Shown here: positions 18,146 through 27,652 of the stretch, one piece after another
Position numbering within the stretch: the stretch's first letter is position 1
Layout of the letters: each line of letters begins with the position of its first letter
From: Bacteroidales bacterium
Lineage (GTDB): Bacteria; Bacteroidota; Bacteroidia; Bacteroidales; UBA932
Length of the DNA stretch: 64,000 nucleotides
NCBI GenBank assembly: GCA_017504965.1
Contig: JAFVQD010000008.1
Location: 62,001 to 126,000 of the forward strand
Reading direction: 5' to 3'
The notes under the pieces: model-generated
The model's database searches: none
The model's input: the letters and a program-made list of their open reading frames with translations, nothing else
What the model was told of the DNA's origin: nothing
Position numbers and translations under genes: made by a program

Positions 18146-18180
18146 AAAAAAAGAGAGACCACTTAAAAATGGTCTCCCTT
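18146..18180 (-). terminator. Intrinsic terminator of the nadK-skp cluster
   Basis: On the minus strand GGGAGACCA pairs with TGGTCTCTC across a short loop and is followed by seven T residues. It lies about 28 bases beyond the second skp stop. Confidence 0.9.
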
Positions 18181-18207
18181 TCTATGATTTATCCTTACAA
18201 ATCTAAA

Positions 18208-18756
18208 TTACTGGATAGGCTGCTGTGGCTGAAGTTTCTTGTCAAGAGGGATATTGAGAGCCTTTTTAAGCATCTCTGTAACATCCACACTCTTAGTCTC
18301 ATCGAAGAAGCAGAGTGAACCTGCTGAGATATCGAAAATGTATACAAAACCCTGAGATTTGCCAAGTGCATTTACCTCTTCAAACGCTTTTGTCTGGATA
18401 GGTGTGATAAGCTCCTGCTGTTTTCTCTGAAGATCCTGCTGGGCACTTGCCTGGAACTGCTGGAGTCTCTGCTGCATACTCTCAAGCTCCTGAGTTTTTG
18501 CCTCCATTACTGCAGGTGTCCAGTTTGCACTCATCTGCTCGTAGTTGCTCACTTTTGACTGGAACTCATTTTGCATCGACATAAATGTCTCCTGAAGTTC
18601 GCTGCTGAATTTTTCAAGAACTACCTGTGCTGAGTCCATCTCATCCATAAGGAAGATTACCTCTTGCATGTTTACGTGACCGAATTTCAGTTCCTGAGCA
18701 AAAGAGGTCATCGAACCGAAAAGTGCGATAAATAGAATTAGTGTTAATTTTTTCAT
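18208..18756 (-). CDS. OmpH/Skp-family periplasmic chaperone (second copy of cluster)
   Basis: A 182-residue exported protein. The signal peptide (GSMTSFAQ) is followed by LKFGHVNMQEVIFLMDEMDSA, the family's N-terminal strand. A long charged and Gln-rich coiled coil (about 45-130, e.g. TQELESMQQRLQQFQASAQQ) and a C-terminal beta hairpin (GFVYIFDISAGSLCFFD) follow. Skp-type trimers hold unfolded outer-membrane proteins in the periplasm for delivery to BamA. A Pro/Gln tail (KLQPQQPIQ) is extra. It follows the first skp copy by 19 bases and bamA further upstream in one operon. Confidence 0.9.
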   Translation of the reverse strand: MKKLTLILFIALFGSMTSFAQELKFGHVNMQEVIFLMDEMDSAQVVLEKFSSELQETFMSMQNEFQSKVSNYEQMSANWTPAVMEAKTQELESMQQRLQQFQASAQQDLQRKQQELITPIQTKAFEEVNALGKSQGFVYIFDISAGSLCFFDETKSVDVTEMLKKALNIPLDKKLQPQQPIQ

Positions 18757-18775
18757 AGATGTATTTGTTAATATT

Positions 18776-19279
18776 TTATAAATTCTTGACTATCTCCATA
18801 CTTAGATCGTGCTCCGGATCCTGGTAAACCACACCTTGCTGAGCAGAAACGTCTATAATCAAAGAGAGACCCCTCTCCTTGGCGACCTTTTTGACTGCAG
18901 CATCCACCTTTTCCTTTATAGGATTCAAAAGCTCTTCAGATTTGGCAGACATCACTCCACCTTCTCCAAAGTACTCTTTCTGCTTCTTCTGCAAATCCCG
19001 TTCCATAGATATTATCTCATTCTCACGGGTTTGTCTTGCAGACTCTCCCAGACGGGGTCTGTCTGCCTGATATTTGCGGTAGGCATTGTCAATTTTTGTC
19101 TTCTCCCCCTCGATATAGTCCTGATACTGCTTACCCAGTTTCTCAAGTGTCTGGGTAGCTGCCACATACTCAGGAATCTGAGCCAGAACAGTCTGGGTAT
19201 TCATATAGCCCACTTTCTGCCCGAAGAGAAACTGTACAGAGGCCATAAGGGCCAAAAATATTATAGAGACTCTTTTCAT
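18776..19279 (-). CDS. OmpH/Skp-family periplasmic chaperone (first copy of cluster)
   Basis: A 167-residue exported protein. The signal peptide ends near FLFGQ, and the mature protein begins VGYMNTQTVLAQIPEY. The central region (about 45-125) is a charged coiled coil, followed by the strand LSLIIDVSAQQGVVYQDP. It starts 9 bases after the bamA stop and shares clear design, but limited identity, with the next skp copy. Two Skp paralogues directly after bamA are a recurring arrangement in Bacteroidales. Presumed role: holdase for nascent outer-membrane barrels such as SusC. Confidence 0.9.
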   Translation of the reverse strand: MKRVSIIFLALMASVQFLFGQKVGYMNTQTVLAQIPEYVAATQTLEKLGKQYQDYIEGEKTKIDNAYRKYQADRPRLGESARQTRENEIISMERDLQKKQKEYFGEGGVMSAKSEELLNPIKEKVDAAVKKVAKERGLSLIIDVSAQQGVVYQDPEHDLSMEIVKNL

Positions 19280-19288
19280 ATAATCTGA

Positions 19289-21814
19289 TTAGAATTGTTG
19301 TCCGATAACGAAGTGGAACTGCGAGCCGCTCCTGTCCTTGTTCAAGACAGGGTCAAAGCCCCATCCCCAGTCTATACCCAAAAGACCTACCATAGGCAGC
19401 ATTACCCTCAAGCCTACACCTGCAGACCTTTTGATCTCGAACGGATTGAACTTCTCGATCCTATCCCAGCAGTTACCACCCTCCAGGAACAGGAGCGCAA
19501 AGATAGTGGAAGAGGGCTGAAGTACAAGCGGATATCTCAGCTCTATGGTAAATTTGTCATAGATATGTCCGTTATACACCCCATTTTCATCTCTTGGGGT
19601 CAGAGAGTAGTTCTCATAACCTCTGAGGGCGATAATCTCAGAACCGTATGTATTATAACCCGACATACCGTCACCACCCACCTGGTAGCCCTCAAATGGT
19701 GAGTATCCCCATTTTTTGTTATATGATCCCAGATAACCGAACTGCGCTCTGGCCATAAGGACCAGGTCACCTACGATCTTCGTATACAAGGCACCTTTGA
19801 ATGTCCACTTATGGTACTCGATCCAGCGATATCTCTCCTGGTCGGTCATACTCTGATAGTTAGTATTTGGATCTCTGAACAGTGAGTATGGAGGGGTCAG
19901 CTGCACCGAGAATGTAAAGTCCGAGCCCTGACGGGGGAACACCTGCTGGTCAGTAGAGTTTCTGGCAAGTGTCATCTTATAGCTAAGGTTATTTGACTGT
20001 CCTGTCGAGAAGAGGAAGTTGTAGCCCCAGTCGTGAAGGTTATACGCCTGCCAGCTCAGCTCGTGATATAGGACGAAGTAGTTGTCCGGCCATTTTAGTC
20101 TGTTACCCAACGATGCCGCTACACCATACACCTCGAAATACTCATCAGGGTTCTGATAGAAATAGTATGAGTTTGTCTGTCTGGTATAGTATCCGGACAA
20201 GCTGAAGGATGTAGGTTTTTTACCGAATAGCCAAGGCTCCATAAAACTCACACTGGCTGCAGTGTAGTAAGTACCGTTTGTCTGGAATCTCAAAGAGAGT
20301 ACCTGAGCATCTCCGAGAGGGACGGGCCTCCAGGCGCTCTTGTCAAACATCCTCTTCACAGAGAAGTTATTGAAGCTCACACCGACTGTACCTACAAACG
20401 AGTAGCCGCCCCAGCCACCCGAAAGCTCCAACTGGCTGTTTGGCTTCTCTGCCACATTATAAGAGACATCCACCGTATTGGTCATCGCATTTGGTATCAA
20501 GGTATAACCTTTTGAAGGATCCATAGCGTGCTCAGGGTCGAAGTGTCCCATAGAAGATATCTCACGGATAGAACGCTCGAACATAGACTGGCTATACAGA
20601 TAGCCAGGTTTGGTAAATATCTGTCTCCTTACGATTTTTTCATTTGTGATGGTATTTCCACTGATGATGATGTTATTGAAGGTAGCGGGCTTTCCCTCGA
20701 CCATCCTCATCTCCACATCGACGGAGTCACCCACGATATTGAGCTCTACGGGGATCACATTGAAAAAGAGATAACCCAGGTCCCTATACATCGTACCCAC
20801 ATCCATAAACTGCTTTTTAGGGTCACCGTTGAGACGCTTGTTCATATTCACTACATCATAGACATCACCTTTTTTGATCATAAGCACATTGTTAAGCTCC
20901 TCTTCTGTATACAGAGAGTTTCCTGTCCAGGTGATATTTCTGAAATAATATCTCTTTCCTTCGTCGATCTTGAACTTGATAGCCAATCTGTTCGGCTCTA
21001 TATAATACATCGAGTCACTGACAATCTTGGCATCCCTGAAACCGGCTTCATTGAAAGCCTCGATCATCGCCTTTTTGTCATTGTCATACTCTTTCTCTTT
21101 ATATTTCTTGGACGAGAAGAAGTTACGGAAACGCATATCTCTGGTGTTCTTCATCGCCTTCACGAGTTTTCCTTCTTTCACATTTTGTACCCCTTCGAAC
21201 TCTATCAGCTTGATTTTCACCTTTTCACCTTTCTTCACATCGAATGTGACACGGACTGCGTTTTTGATCACTGTATCCCTCTCCTGACGAACATTCACTT
21301 CACAGTTCTGGAAACCCTTCTCTTTATAGTAGTCCTTGATAATACCTATATTTGTCTTGATTCCGTACTCAGAAAGTTCAGCACCCCTTTTCAGACTGAG
21401 CTTCTCCTGAAGGTCTGACTGCTCACCACTTTTTACACCTGTAAAGCTCCATCTCGACACACGGGGTCTCTCCTGGAGGGTCAATTTGAAAAATGCGGTA
21501 TCTCTGGTGGGTGCCAGAGAGTCGATGGAGATAGAGACATCCTCGAAATAGCGCTGAAGCCAGATACGTTTGACGATAGAGGAGATCTCCTCACTTGGGA
21601 CCTTCACTCTATCTCCCACCTTGAGCCCTGTAAGGGCCACAAGCTGGTCTTTACTCAAATACTTGACACCTTCTACTTCTACACCACCCACTACATAAGT
21701 CGTGGGTTTTTCATAATTAACCACTATTCCATTTGTCTTACTCTCCTGCTGCGCAAGCGCAAAAAGAGGGCACAAACAGAATAATGCAGTGATATACAGC
21801 TTCTTAAAATTCAT
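19289..21814 (-). CDS. bamA: Outer-membrane protein assembly factor BamA
   Basis: An 841-residue Omp85 protein, the central barrel insertase. I choose the ATG ending at 21814 (MNFKKLYITALF), which starts a clean signal peptide ending FALAQQ; the longer frame adds six residues. Five POTRA-like repeats occupy about 40-440 (VEVEGVKYLSKDQLVALTGL is the first). The barrel follows, with the loop-6 motif ALRGYENYSL corresponding to the VRGF/Y motif, and a C-terminal Phe (FHFVIGQQF). It sits between uppS and two skp genes on one strand, so the insertase and its chaperones are co-expressed. Confidence 0.96.
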   Translation of the reverse strand: MNFKKLYITALFCLCPLFALAQQESKTNGIVVNYEKPTTYVVGGVEVEGVKYLSKDQLVALTGLKVGDRVKVPSEEISSIVKRIWLQRYFEDVSISIDSLAPTRDTAFFKLTLQERPRVSRWSFTGVKSGEQSDLQEKLSLKRGAELSEYGIKTNIGIIKDYYKEKGFQNCEVNVRQERDTVIKNAVRVTFDVKKGEKVKIKLIEFEGVQNVKEGKLVKAMKNTRDMRFRNFFSSKKYKEKEYDNDKKAMIEAFNEAGFRDAKIVSDSMYYIEPNRLAIKFKIDEGKRYYFRNITWTGNSLYTEEELNNVLMIKKGDVYDVVNMNKRLNGDPKKQFMDVGTMYRDLGYLFFNVIPVELNIVGDSVDVEMRMVEGKPATFNNIIISGNTITNEKIVRRQIFTKPGYLYSQSMFERSIREISSMGHFDPEHAMDPSKGYTLIPNAMTNTVDVSYNVAEKPNSQLELSGGWGGYSFVGTVGVSFNNFSVKRMFDKSAWRPVPLGDAQVLSLRFQTNGTYYTAASVSFMEPWLFGKKPTSFSLSGYYTRQTNSYYFYQNPDEYFEVYGVAASLGNRLKWPDNYFVLYHELSWQAYNLHDWGYNFLFSTGQSNNLSYKMTLARNSTDQQVFPRQGSDFTFSVQLTPPYSLFRDPNTNYQSMTDQERYRWIEYHKWTFKGALYTKIVGDLVLMARAQFGYLGSYNKKWGYSPFEGYQVGGDGMSGYNTYGSEIIALRGYENYSLTPRDENGVYNGHIYDKFTIELRYPLVLQPSSTIFALLFLEGGNCWDRIEKFNPFEIKRSAGVGLRVMLPMVGLLGIDWGWGFDPVLNKDRSGSQFHFVIGQQF

Positions 21815-21849
21815 TTGTCGGATATAACTCAATCTGCAAATATACTACT

Positions 21850-22548
21850 TTATTTGATTTGTTCGCCTGTTTTGCCGAATCTTCTTTCTCTTGAGCTATA
21901 AGTTTCTATAGCGAGACGGAGTTCAGGTTTGCGAAAATCGGGCCAAAGAGTCTCTGTAAAGTAGAATTCAGTATAGGCACACTGCCAGAGCATATAGTTA
22001 CTTATCCTCTGCTCTCCACTGGTCCTGATCAGAAGATCGGGATCGGGGATACCTGCAGTACACAGATAGTCTTCCAGTTTTATATCTGTTTTGCCATCCT
22101 TGAAATCCAGGGCATATCTCGATGCCGCCTGTTCCAGATCCCATTTGCCGCTATAACTGAGAAATACGATAAGTGTAAGGCCGGTATTACCGCTGGTCTC
22201 CTCCATCGCATTGTCGATATCGGCTATCAGATCATCAGAGAGCATCGATCTGTCTCCAAGGACCATAAATCTGATGTTGTTCTTCTCAAAAGTGGGTCTC
22301 TCCTCCAGAATGGATTTGGCCATAAGTTTCATAAGGCCCGCCACCTCCTCCTTGGGTCTGTTCCAATTCTCGGTGGAGAAAGCATAGAGGCTGAGATATT
22401 CTATCCCCATCTCCACTGCCAATTCACAACAGGCCCTCACACTCTCTGCCCCTTCGAAGTGGCCATAGATTCTCTCTTTTCCCCTCTGTTTGGCCCATCT
22501 GCCATTACCATCCATAATGATGGTTATATGTTTTGGTAAATTTCCCAT
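21850..22548 (-). CDS. uppS: Undecaprenyl diphosphate synthase (cis-prenyltransferase)
   Basis: A 232-residue enzyme that builds C55 undecaprenyl diphosphate from farnesyl and isopentenyl diphosphates, the lipid carrier for peptidoglycan and O-antigen. Motifs: ITIIMDGNGRWAKQRG (catalytic Asp), YLSLYAFSTENWNRP, and the C-terminal DLLIRTSGEQRISNYMLWQ. A TTG two codons upstream also fits, but the ATG ending at 22548 is preferred. It starts 8 bases after nadK and is followed by bamA after 35 bases. Confidence 0.96.
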   Translation of the reverse strand: MGNLPKHITIIMDGNGRWAKQRGKERIYGHFEGAESVRACCELAVEMGIEYLSLYAFSTENWNRPKEEVAGLMKLMAKSILEERPTFEKNNIRFMVLGDRSMLSDDLIADIDNAMEETSGNTGLTLIVFLSYSGKWDLEQAASRYALDFKDGKTDIKLEDYLCTAGIPDPDLLIRTSGEQRISNYMLWQCAYTEFYFTETLWPDFRKPELRLAIETYSSRERRFGKTGEQIK

Positions 22549-22556
22549 AATCAATA

Positions 22557-23453
22557 CTATAAATTATTCCTTTTATCTGCTCCCCATAAGAGTTTCTCCT
22601 GCAAAGCCTGGAAGAAATTCTCTTTCTTGAGAGAGACTGTCTTCATACTGAAATCACCTTTATTCAAGCATATTTCTGCAGTTGAAGGGATAATCAGCTC
22701 CCTGTTGTCCACAGTAAGCATCACTTCATCTGCTCTGGAAAGAATTCTCATCCTGATATCGGCATTGTCCGGGACTATCAGCGGTCTCACATTCAGGTTA
22801 TGCGGTGCAATAGGTGATATCACGAATACACCTGCCTGCGGTGTTACGATAGGTCCCCCCACGCTCAGTGAATATGCGGTAGAACCGGTAGGGGTCGCTA
22901 TCAGCAGCCCGTCTGCCCAATAGGTAGGTATACCTATACCATCTATCTGAAGATCCACACCTATCATATAAGGTGTTCTCCTCTGAATAGAGATCTCGTT
23001 CAATGCAAATGGGTAGAAATCTGCAGGGAGAGAATCGGTTCTTATCTCCAGAGTCGAGCGCTCTATAACATCGTATCTCCCCTCCATAAGTGCAGAGATC
23101 CACTCATCCCCCTCACCTGAAGCTTTGGCTGTAGTCAGAAAACCGAGCCTTCCAAAATTGATCCCAGCCACCTTTATATCATTATCCCTCACCAAGGTCA
23201 ATGAGTGGAGGAATGTCCCGTCCCCCCCCAGAGCCAGGAAAATATCTGTCTCCCGGGGAATATCCTCATAAGAGGAAAAAACTGCCCCTTCGGGCAATGA
23301 AAAACTGCTCGCAGCAGCCACCTCCTGCAAAAAAGGGAAGATACCTTTATAATATGAGAGTCCCACCCCTGCAGAGAGAAGATCCTTCAGCAGATAGGCT
23401 ATATTTTCGCAATACCTGGGGGCAATATCTGAGCCGAACAGTGCTATATTCAT
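22557..23453 (-). CDS. nadK: NAD kinase
   Basis: A 298-residue enzyme phosphorylating NAD to NADP. It shows the family signature LALGGDGTFLHSLTLVRD, then INFGRLGFLT, LNEISIQRR and the nucleotide-site segment GLLIATPTGSTAYSLSVGGPI. Length is normal. It heads the uppS-bamA-skp-skp transcript and is divergent from pdxJ, with a 61-base gap; a promoter for nadK itself was not obvious in that gap. Confidence 0.96.
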   Translation of the reverse strand: MNIALFGSDIAPRYCENIAYLLKDLLSAGVGLSYYKGIFPFLQEVAAASSFSLPEGAVFSSYEDIPRETDIFLALGGDGTFLHSLTLVRDNDIKVAGINFGRLGFLTTAKASGEGDEWISALMEGRYDVIERSTLEIRTDSLPADFYPFALNEISIQRRTPYMIGVDLQIDGIGIPTYWADGLLIATPTGSTAYSLSVGGPIVTPQAGVFVISPIAPHNLNVRPLIVPDNADIRMRILSRADEVMLTVDNRELIIPSTAEICLNKGDFSMKTVSLKKENFFQALQEKLLWGADKRNNL

Positions 23454-23463
23454 AATGCAAAGA

Positions 23464-23495
23464 TTGTTAAATTTCTTTTATTATGTATATTTTTG
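23464..23495 (+). promoter_or_regulatory. Promoter of pdxJ
   Basis: TTG (23464-23466) is followed after 21 bases by TATTTTTG (23488-23495), an exact TAnnTTTG box 19 bases before the pdxJ ATG. Confidence 0.65.
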
Positions 23496-23514
23496 CAAAA
23501 AATAACTGACCAAT

Positions 23515-24234
23515 ATGACAAGATTAAGTGTTAATATCAACAAATTTGCGACTCTCCGCAACGCAAGAGGTGGAAATCTCCCCGATGTAGTAAAAGCTGC
23601 CATCGACTGCGAGAGATACGGCGCAGAGGGGATCACAGTTCACCCCAGACCGGACGAAAGGCACATAAGATATAGTGATGTTCTGGACCTCAAGCCTATT
23701 CTGAACACAGAATTCAATATCGAAGGGAACCCTATCGATTCCTTTATGGAACTGGTCCTTAAGGCCCATCCTGCACAAGTAACACTCGTTCCCGATGCCC
23801 TTAACGTCATCACCTCAAATGCCGGCTGGGATACCATAACACACAAATCTTATCTGAAAGAGATATGTGCTGTATTCAAAAAAGAGGGGATCCGCACATC
23901 CATATTCGTAGACCCTGTACCAGAGATGGTAAGACACGCTGCAGATACCGGCTGCGACAGAGTGGAGCTCTATACAGAGGCATATGCTGCCCAATATCAC
24001 CAGAACAGGGAAAAGGCGATAGAACCCTACTACCAGGCAGCACTCGCAGCCCAGGAGGTAGGTCTGGGCCTCAATGCCGGTCACGATCTAAATCTGGACA
24101 ATCTACAGTACTTCGACAAGATCATCCCTGGACTGCTGGAGGTATCTATCGGACATGCACTTATATGTGATGCACTCTACTACGGACTGGAGAGCACAAT
24201 TAGTCAGTATTTAAGACAACTAAACAAATTTTAA
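23515..24234 (+). CDS. pdxJ: Pyridoxine 5'-phosphate synthase
   Basis: A 239-residue TIM-barrel enzyme that condenses 1-deoxyxylulose 5-phosphate with 3-amino-2-oxopropyl phosphate to give pyridoxine 5'-phosphate. Family text is clear: [68 protein letters not shown] and [16 protein letters not shown]. Length is normal. It is transcribed alone: a separate promoter box precedes the next gene. B6 synthesis would serve the PLP enzymes in the window, such as the 2-oxoamine synthase at 54539. Confidence 0.96.
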   Translation: MTRLSVNINKFATLRNARGGNLPDVVKAAIDCERYGAEGITVHPRPDERHIRYSDVLDLKPILNTEFNIEGNPIDSFMELVLKAHPAQVTLVPDALNVITSNAGWDTITHKSYLKEICAVFKKEGIRTSIFVDPVPEMVRHAADTGCDRVELYTEAYAAQYHQNREKAIEPYYQAALAAQEVGLGLNAGHDLNLDNLQYFDKIIPGLLEVSIGHALICDALYYGLESTISQYLRQLNKF

Positions 24235-24235
24235 C

Positions 24236-24243
24236 TATATTTG
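24236..24243 (+). promoter_or_regulatory. -7 promoter box of the third OmpH/Skp-like gene
   Basis: TATATTTG matches TAnnTTTG exactly and lies 33 bases before the ATG at 24277. Confidence 0.65.
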
Positions 24244-24276
24244 CACGATAAATTAAAATTAACAAGAGATCAATAA

Positions 24277-24885
24277 ATGAAAAAGTTTTCGGTAGTACTA
24301 AATGTAGTACTTGTTGTAGCAGTAGTAGTGTTGTTTGTTCTATTCTTCTCAAACAACTCAAAATCAACCAGTGGTGAAGCAGTTGCATCTGAAGCAGGTA
24401 CAGCTCAGAAAGGTGATATCGTGTACATTCAGATCGATTCATTGGTGAACAATTATGATATGTTCAACGATCTTCGCTCAGAACTTGAGAGCAAAGCCAC
24501 CAAAATCCAGAATGACCTTAACAAGAAGAGCAGAGCATTCGAGAACGACGCAAAAGACTTCGAAGAGAAACTTAACAAAGGGCTCTTGACCAGATCTCAG
24601 GCTGAGAGTATGCAGGCTTCACTCTTGCAGAGACAGCAGGAGCTTCAGAACTACACCCAGCAGAAACAGATGGAGATGGCTGAAGAGGAGAGCGTGATGA
24701 TCAACAAAGTGATGGACGCTGTCAAGACTTATGTAAAGAAATACAATGAGACCCACCAGTTTGCACTTATCCTCACATCATCAGCTACCACCCAGGTGGT
24801 AATGGAGGGTAACGCTGCCCTTGATATCACTCAGGACGTATTGGCAGGTCTTAACGAAGAGTACATCAAAACAAGAAACAAATAG
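24277..24885 (+). CDS. OmpH/Skp-like protein with uncleaved N-terminal membrane anchor
   Basis: A 202-residue protein. Residues 7-26 are strongly hydrophobic (VVLNVVLVVAVVVLFVLFF) with no signal-peptidase site after them, so it looks like a membrane anchor rather than a cleaved signal. A Ser/Ala-rich linker (about 29-45) leads to GDIVYIQIDSLVNNYDMF, the typical OmpH first strand. A coiled coil (about 60-140) and FALILTSSATTQVVM follow. It is a third, anchored relative of the two Skp proteins beside bamA and is expressed from its own promoter and terminator. Function in outer-membrane protein transit is inferred. Confidence 0.82.
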   Translation: MKKFSVVLNVVLVVAVVVLFVLFFSNNSKSTSGEAVASEAGTAQKGDIVYIQIDSLVNNYDMFNDLRSELESKATKIQNDLNKKSRAFENDAKDFEEKLNKGLLTRSQAESMQASLLQRQQELQNYTQQKQMEMAEEESVMINKVMDAVKTYVKKYNETHQFALILTSSATTQVVMEGNAALDITQDVLAGLNEEYIKTRNK

Positions 24886-24903
24886 TATAAACCAATAAAT
24901 TAA

Positions 24904-24949
24904 TGCCATACCCAGATGATATTCCATCATACGGGTGTGGCAATTTTTT
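24904..24949 (+). terminator. Intrinsic terminator after the third OmpH/Skp-like gene
   Basis: TGCCATACCC (24904-24913) pairs with GGGTGTGGCA (24933-24942), with an inner ATGAT/ATCAT stem, then ATTTTTTA. It ends 5 bases before the purC ATG and excludes the longer purC reading frame that would start inside it. Confidence 0.8.
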
Positions 24950-24953
24950 AATT

Positions 24954-25907
24954 ATGAAAGCTATAACCCGCACAGAATTCAATTTTTCCAAACAGACAGC
25001 GAAATATGTAGGAAAAGTAAGAGATGTTTACACTATCGCAGACGATATCCTGGTGATGATCGCTACAGACAGAATATCTGCATTCGATGTAGTACTACCG
25101 GAAGGTATCCCCTATAAAGGCCAGGTTCTTAACCAGATAGCCTCTATGTTTCTGGACAGCACTTCGGACATAGTACCGAACTGGAAAATAGCATCTCCCG
25201 ACCCTATGGTCACAGTGGGTTATAAATGTAAAGGCTACCCTATTGAGATGATCGTCAGAGGTTATCTTACAGGTAGCTCCTGGAGGGCATACCAGAGAGG
25301 TGAGCGCACTATCTGTGGCGTACAGATTCCTGACGGTATGAAAGAGCACCAGAAGTTTGAGAAGCCCATCATCACCCCTACCACCAAAGCAGAGATAGGA
25401 GACCACGATGCAGATATCTCTAAAGAGGAGATTATCGCCAAAGGTCTTGTACCCGCAGATGAGTATGAAAAACTGGAGCAGATAGCACTGGCCCTATTCG
25501 AAAGGGGGACAGAGATGGCTGCCAAACAGGGACTTATCCTGGTGGACACCAAATATGAGTTCGGTACCAGAAACGGAGAGATCTACCTTATGGATGAGAT
25601 CCACACTCCTGACTCATCACGTTATTTCTATGCAGAGGGATATCAGGAGAAGTTCGACAAGGGTGAGCAGCAGCGCCAGCTTTCAAAAGAGTTCGTAAGG
25701 GAGTGGCTTATGGACAATGGCTTCAGTGGACAGCCTGGACAGAATGTCCCTGAGATGACCCCTGAAAAAGTGGAGGAGATATCAGGAAGATACATAGAGT
25801 TGTTCGAAAACATTACTGGCAAGAAATTTGAGAAAAGTGAATATGGGCCACAGTCTTACGAAAGGATTGAGACCAATATTGAAAACATGATTGCCCGAAT
25901 CATATGA
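24954..25907 (+). CDS. purC: Phosphoribosylaminoimidazole-succinocarboxamide (SAICAR) synthase
   Basis: A 317-residue enzyme joining aspartate to CAIR in purine synthesis. I choose the ATG at 24954 (MKAITRTEF), because the longer frame begins within a terminator hairpin. Motifs: [52 protein letters not shown] and LVDTKYEFG with [14 protein letters not shown]. The length (over 300) is that of the longer type found in Bacteroidetes and yeast. Its stop overlaps the next start (ATGA at 25904), indicating translational coupling with the LysM lipoprotein. No promoter box was seen between terminator and start. Confidence 0.95.
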   Translation: MKAITRTEFNFSKQTAKYVGKVRDVYTIADDILVMIATDRISAFDVVLPEGIPYKGQVLNQIASMFLDSTSDIVPNWKIASPDPMVTVGYKCKGYPIEMIVRGYLTGSSWRAYQRGERTICGVQIPDGMKEHQKFEKPIITPTTKAEIGDHDADISKEEIIAKGLVPADEYEKLEQIALALFERGTEMAAKQGLILVDTKYEFGTRNGEIYLMDEIHTPDSSRYFYAEGYQEKFDKGEQQRQLSKEFVREWLMDNGFSGQPGQNVPEMTPEKVEEISGRYIELFENITGKKFEKSEYGPQSYERIETNIENMIARII

Positions 25908-27652
25908 TCAGAAAAGCAGGTATAATTCTTTGCATCCTTTTAGGGATAGGATGTCAGTCCACACTGTCAGGACAGGGATATGTCCCAACCCCGGTGCAGG
26001 TCTCTACAGAAGAGGTCAACATCGACGGGTACATATTCTACGCACACAATGTTCTCAAAGGGCAGACCCTCTACTCCATCAGCAAAGCATACAACGTATC
26101 GGCAGATGCCATCAGACAGGCCAACCCGTCACTCAAGGATGGTCTGAAAGCCGGCACTACCATATACATACCTACAGGTGTCCAAAGAACTGTAGTGGTA
26201 GCCACCATTTCTGAAGTAACCCCTGAACAGGTTCAGGAGGTGTCTCAGGAACCGGCTGTCACACCTGCCCCCAAAGCCAAGAATAAAAAGTATAAAAAGC
26301 ACACCGTAAAATGGTACGAGAACATCTACGATATAGCCCAAAAGTATAAGGTCCCGGTAGATGCCTTGATCGCCATAAACTCACTGGGTGAAGATACCGT
26401 ACTTAAAAAGAGACAGGTTCTGCTTATCCCCGACAAAGAGTACATCACAGACTACAACAGAAGCCGCAGAGGTGAACTTAACAATACACCTAAAGGTGAG
26501 TTAGGTATCACATTCCCTGCAGACTCCACCAAGACCGACACTCTGGCTGTATCTGACCGGATAACCCAAGACGATACATTTGTATATATGCCGGCACAGG
26601 AGAGAAGTTATAAAATATCTCTGGTACTCCCTTTCAACGGAAACAACCAGATGGACTTCTACGCAGGGGCACTTATAGCATTCAGAGATTTCAAAAAAGC
26701 TCACGAAGATAGCCGCTACACACTGAATGTGGTGGATATGAAAGAGTATGGCAGCATCTCTTCAGTTATCGGATCGGGTATACTTGATGGAAGTGAACTT
26801 ATCATCGGCCCCATATACCAGAAAGATATCAAGCCTCTCTCATTCTGGGCCCGCGCACAGAGGATTCCACTCGTTTCACCTTTGGATCCTAAAGCGAGTG
26901 ATCTTGTCGCTGACAATCCATACTTTTTCCAGTTCCCTCCGGCTCAGGAGAATCTCATACTCTCCACTTATGACGGAGTGGCCTCCGAGAGTCAGCTTAA
27001 CGGGGTAAAACCCCTCATTATATATGAGAATTGGACAAGACACTCACAGTTGGTCACCAAAGCCATAAACGCCACCAAGGCGAGAGGGGTGGAGATAGAT
27101 ACTCTCGGATATGGAATTCTCGAAGGTAGAGGTATCGATGCTGAGATGTTGCAGAAGATGGACACTACACGTGTAAATACCGTCTTCGTAGTTTCAGAAA
27201 ATGAGGCATTCGTCTCAGATGTATTGAGAAATCTCCTTCTGGCCAAAGGTCAGAATTCAAAAATAGAGATAGATCTGTATGGTCTCCCAAAATGGAAAAA
27301 CTTCGAGATCATAGAGCTCTCATACTTTCACGACCTCAACACCCATATCTCATTCCAGTATTTTATAGACTATACAGACCCTAAGACTATAGAATTTCTG
27401 GACGACTTCAGGTATAACTTCAAGACCGATCCTACCCAATACGCATTTCAGGGGTATGATATCGTAACATACTTTATCTCCGCACTACACGAATACGGCA
27501 CATCGTTCCCTTCCAATGTAGCCAACTACGAAAAAAGCCTTCTCCAATCCGATATCAGATTCGAAAAGGCCAATTCCGGTTCCGGCTTCGTAAACAACGG
27601 AGTCAGAAATATCAACTACATAGGGGGCTGGTCGATAAAGCCGTGGGAGTAG
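25904..27652 (+). CDS. LysM lipoprotein with periplasmic-binding-protein-like domain
   Basis: A 582-residue lipoprotein (lipobox LGIGC, Cys17). Two LysM peptidoglycan-binding domains are visible: about 45-88 ([35 protein letters not shown]) and about 130-178 ([29 protein letters not shown]). From about residue 225 on, [24 protein letters not shown] begins a type I periplasmic-binding or receptor-ligand fold (Peripla_BP_6-like). It may bind peptidoglycan and sense or bind a small ligand. Its start overlaps the purC stop, and its last 37 bases overlap the convergent aminopeptidase gene. The ligand is unknown. Confidence 0.85.
   Translation: MIRKAGIILCILLGIGCQSTLSGQGYVPTPVQVSTEEVNIDGYIFYAHNVLKGQTLYSISKAYNVSADAIRQANPSLKDGLKAGTTIYIPTGVQRTVVVATISEVTPEQVQEVSQEPAVTPAPKAKNKKYKKHTVKWYENIYDIAQKYKVPVDALIAINSLGEDTVLKKRQVLLIPDKEYITDYNRSRRGELNNTPKGELGITFPADSTKTDTLAVSDRITQDDTFVYMPAQERSYKISLVLPFNGNNQMDFYAGALIAFRDFKKAHEDSRYTLNVVDMKEYGSISSVIGSGILDGSELIIGPIYQKDIKPLSFWARAQRIPLVSPLDPKASDLVADNPYFFQFPPAQENLILSTYDGVASESQLNGVKPLIIYENWTRHSQLVTKAINATKARGVEIDTLGYGILEGRGIDAEMLQKMDTTRVNTVFVVSENEAFVSDVLRNLLLAKGQNSKIEIDLYGLPKWKNFEIIELSYFHDLNTHISFQYFIDYTDPKTIEFLDDFRYNFKTDPTQYAFQGYDIVTYFISALHEYGTSFPSNVANYEKSLLQSDIRFEKANSGSGFVNNGVRNINYIGGWSIKPWE

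Noticed and set aside
20528..21418. 296-codon open frame on the plus strand
   Set aside because: It is antisense to the POTRA-coding part of bamA, rich in His, Leu and Ile, with no family resemblance; a shadow frame.
24903..24953. Longer purC start
   Set aside because: It would begin inside a strong terminator hairpin, and SAICAR synthases begin near the chosen MKAITRTEF.
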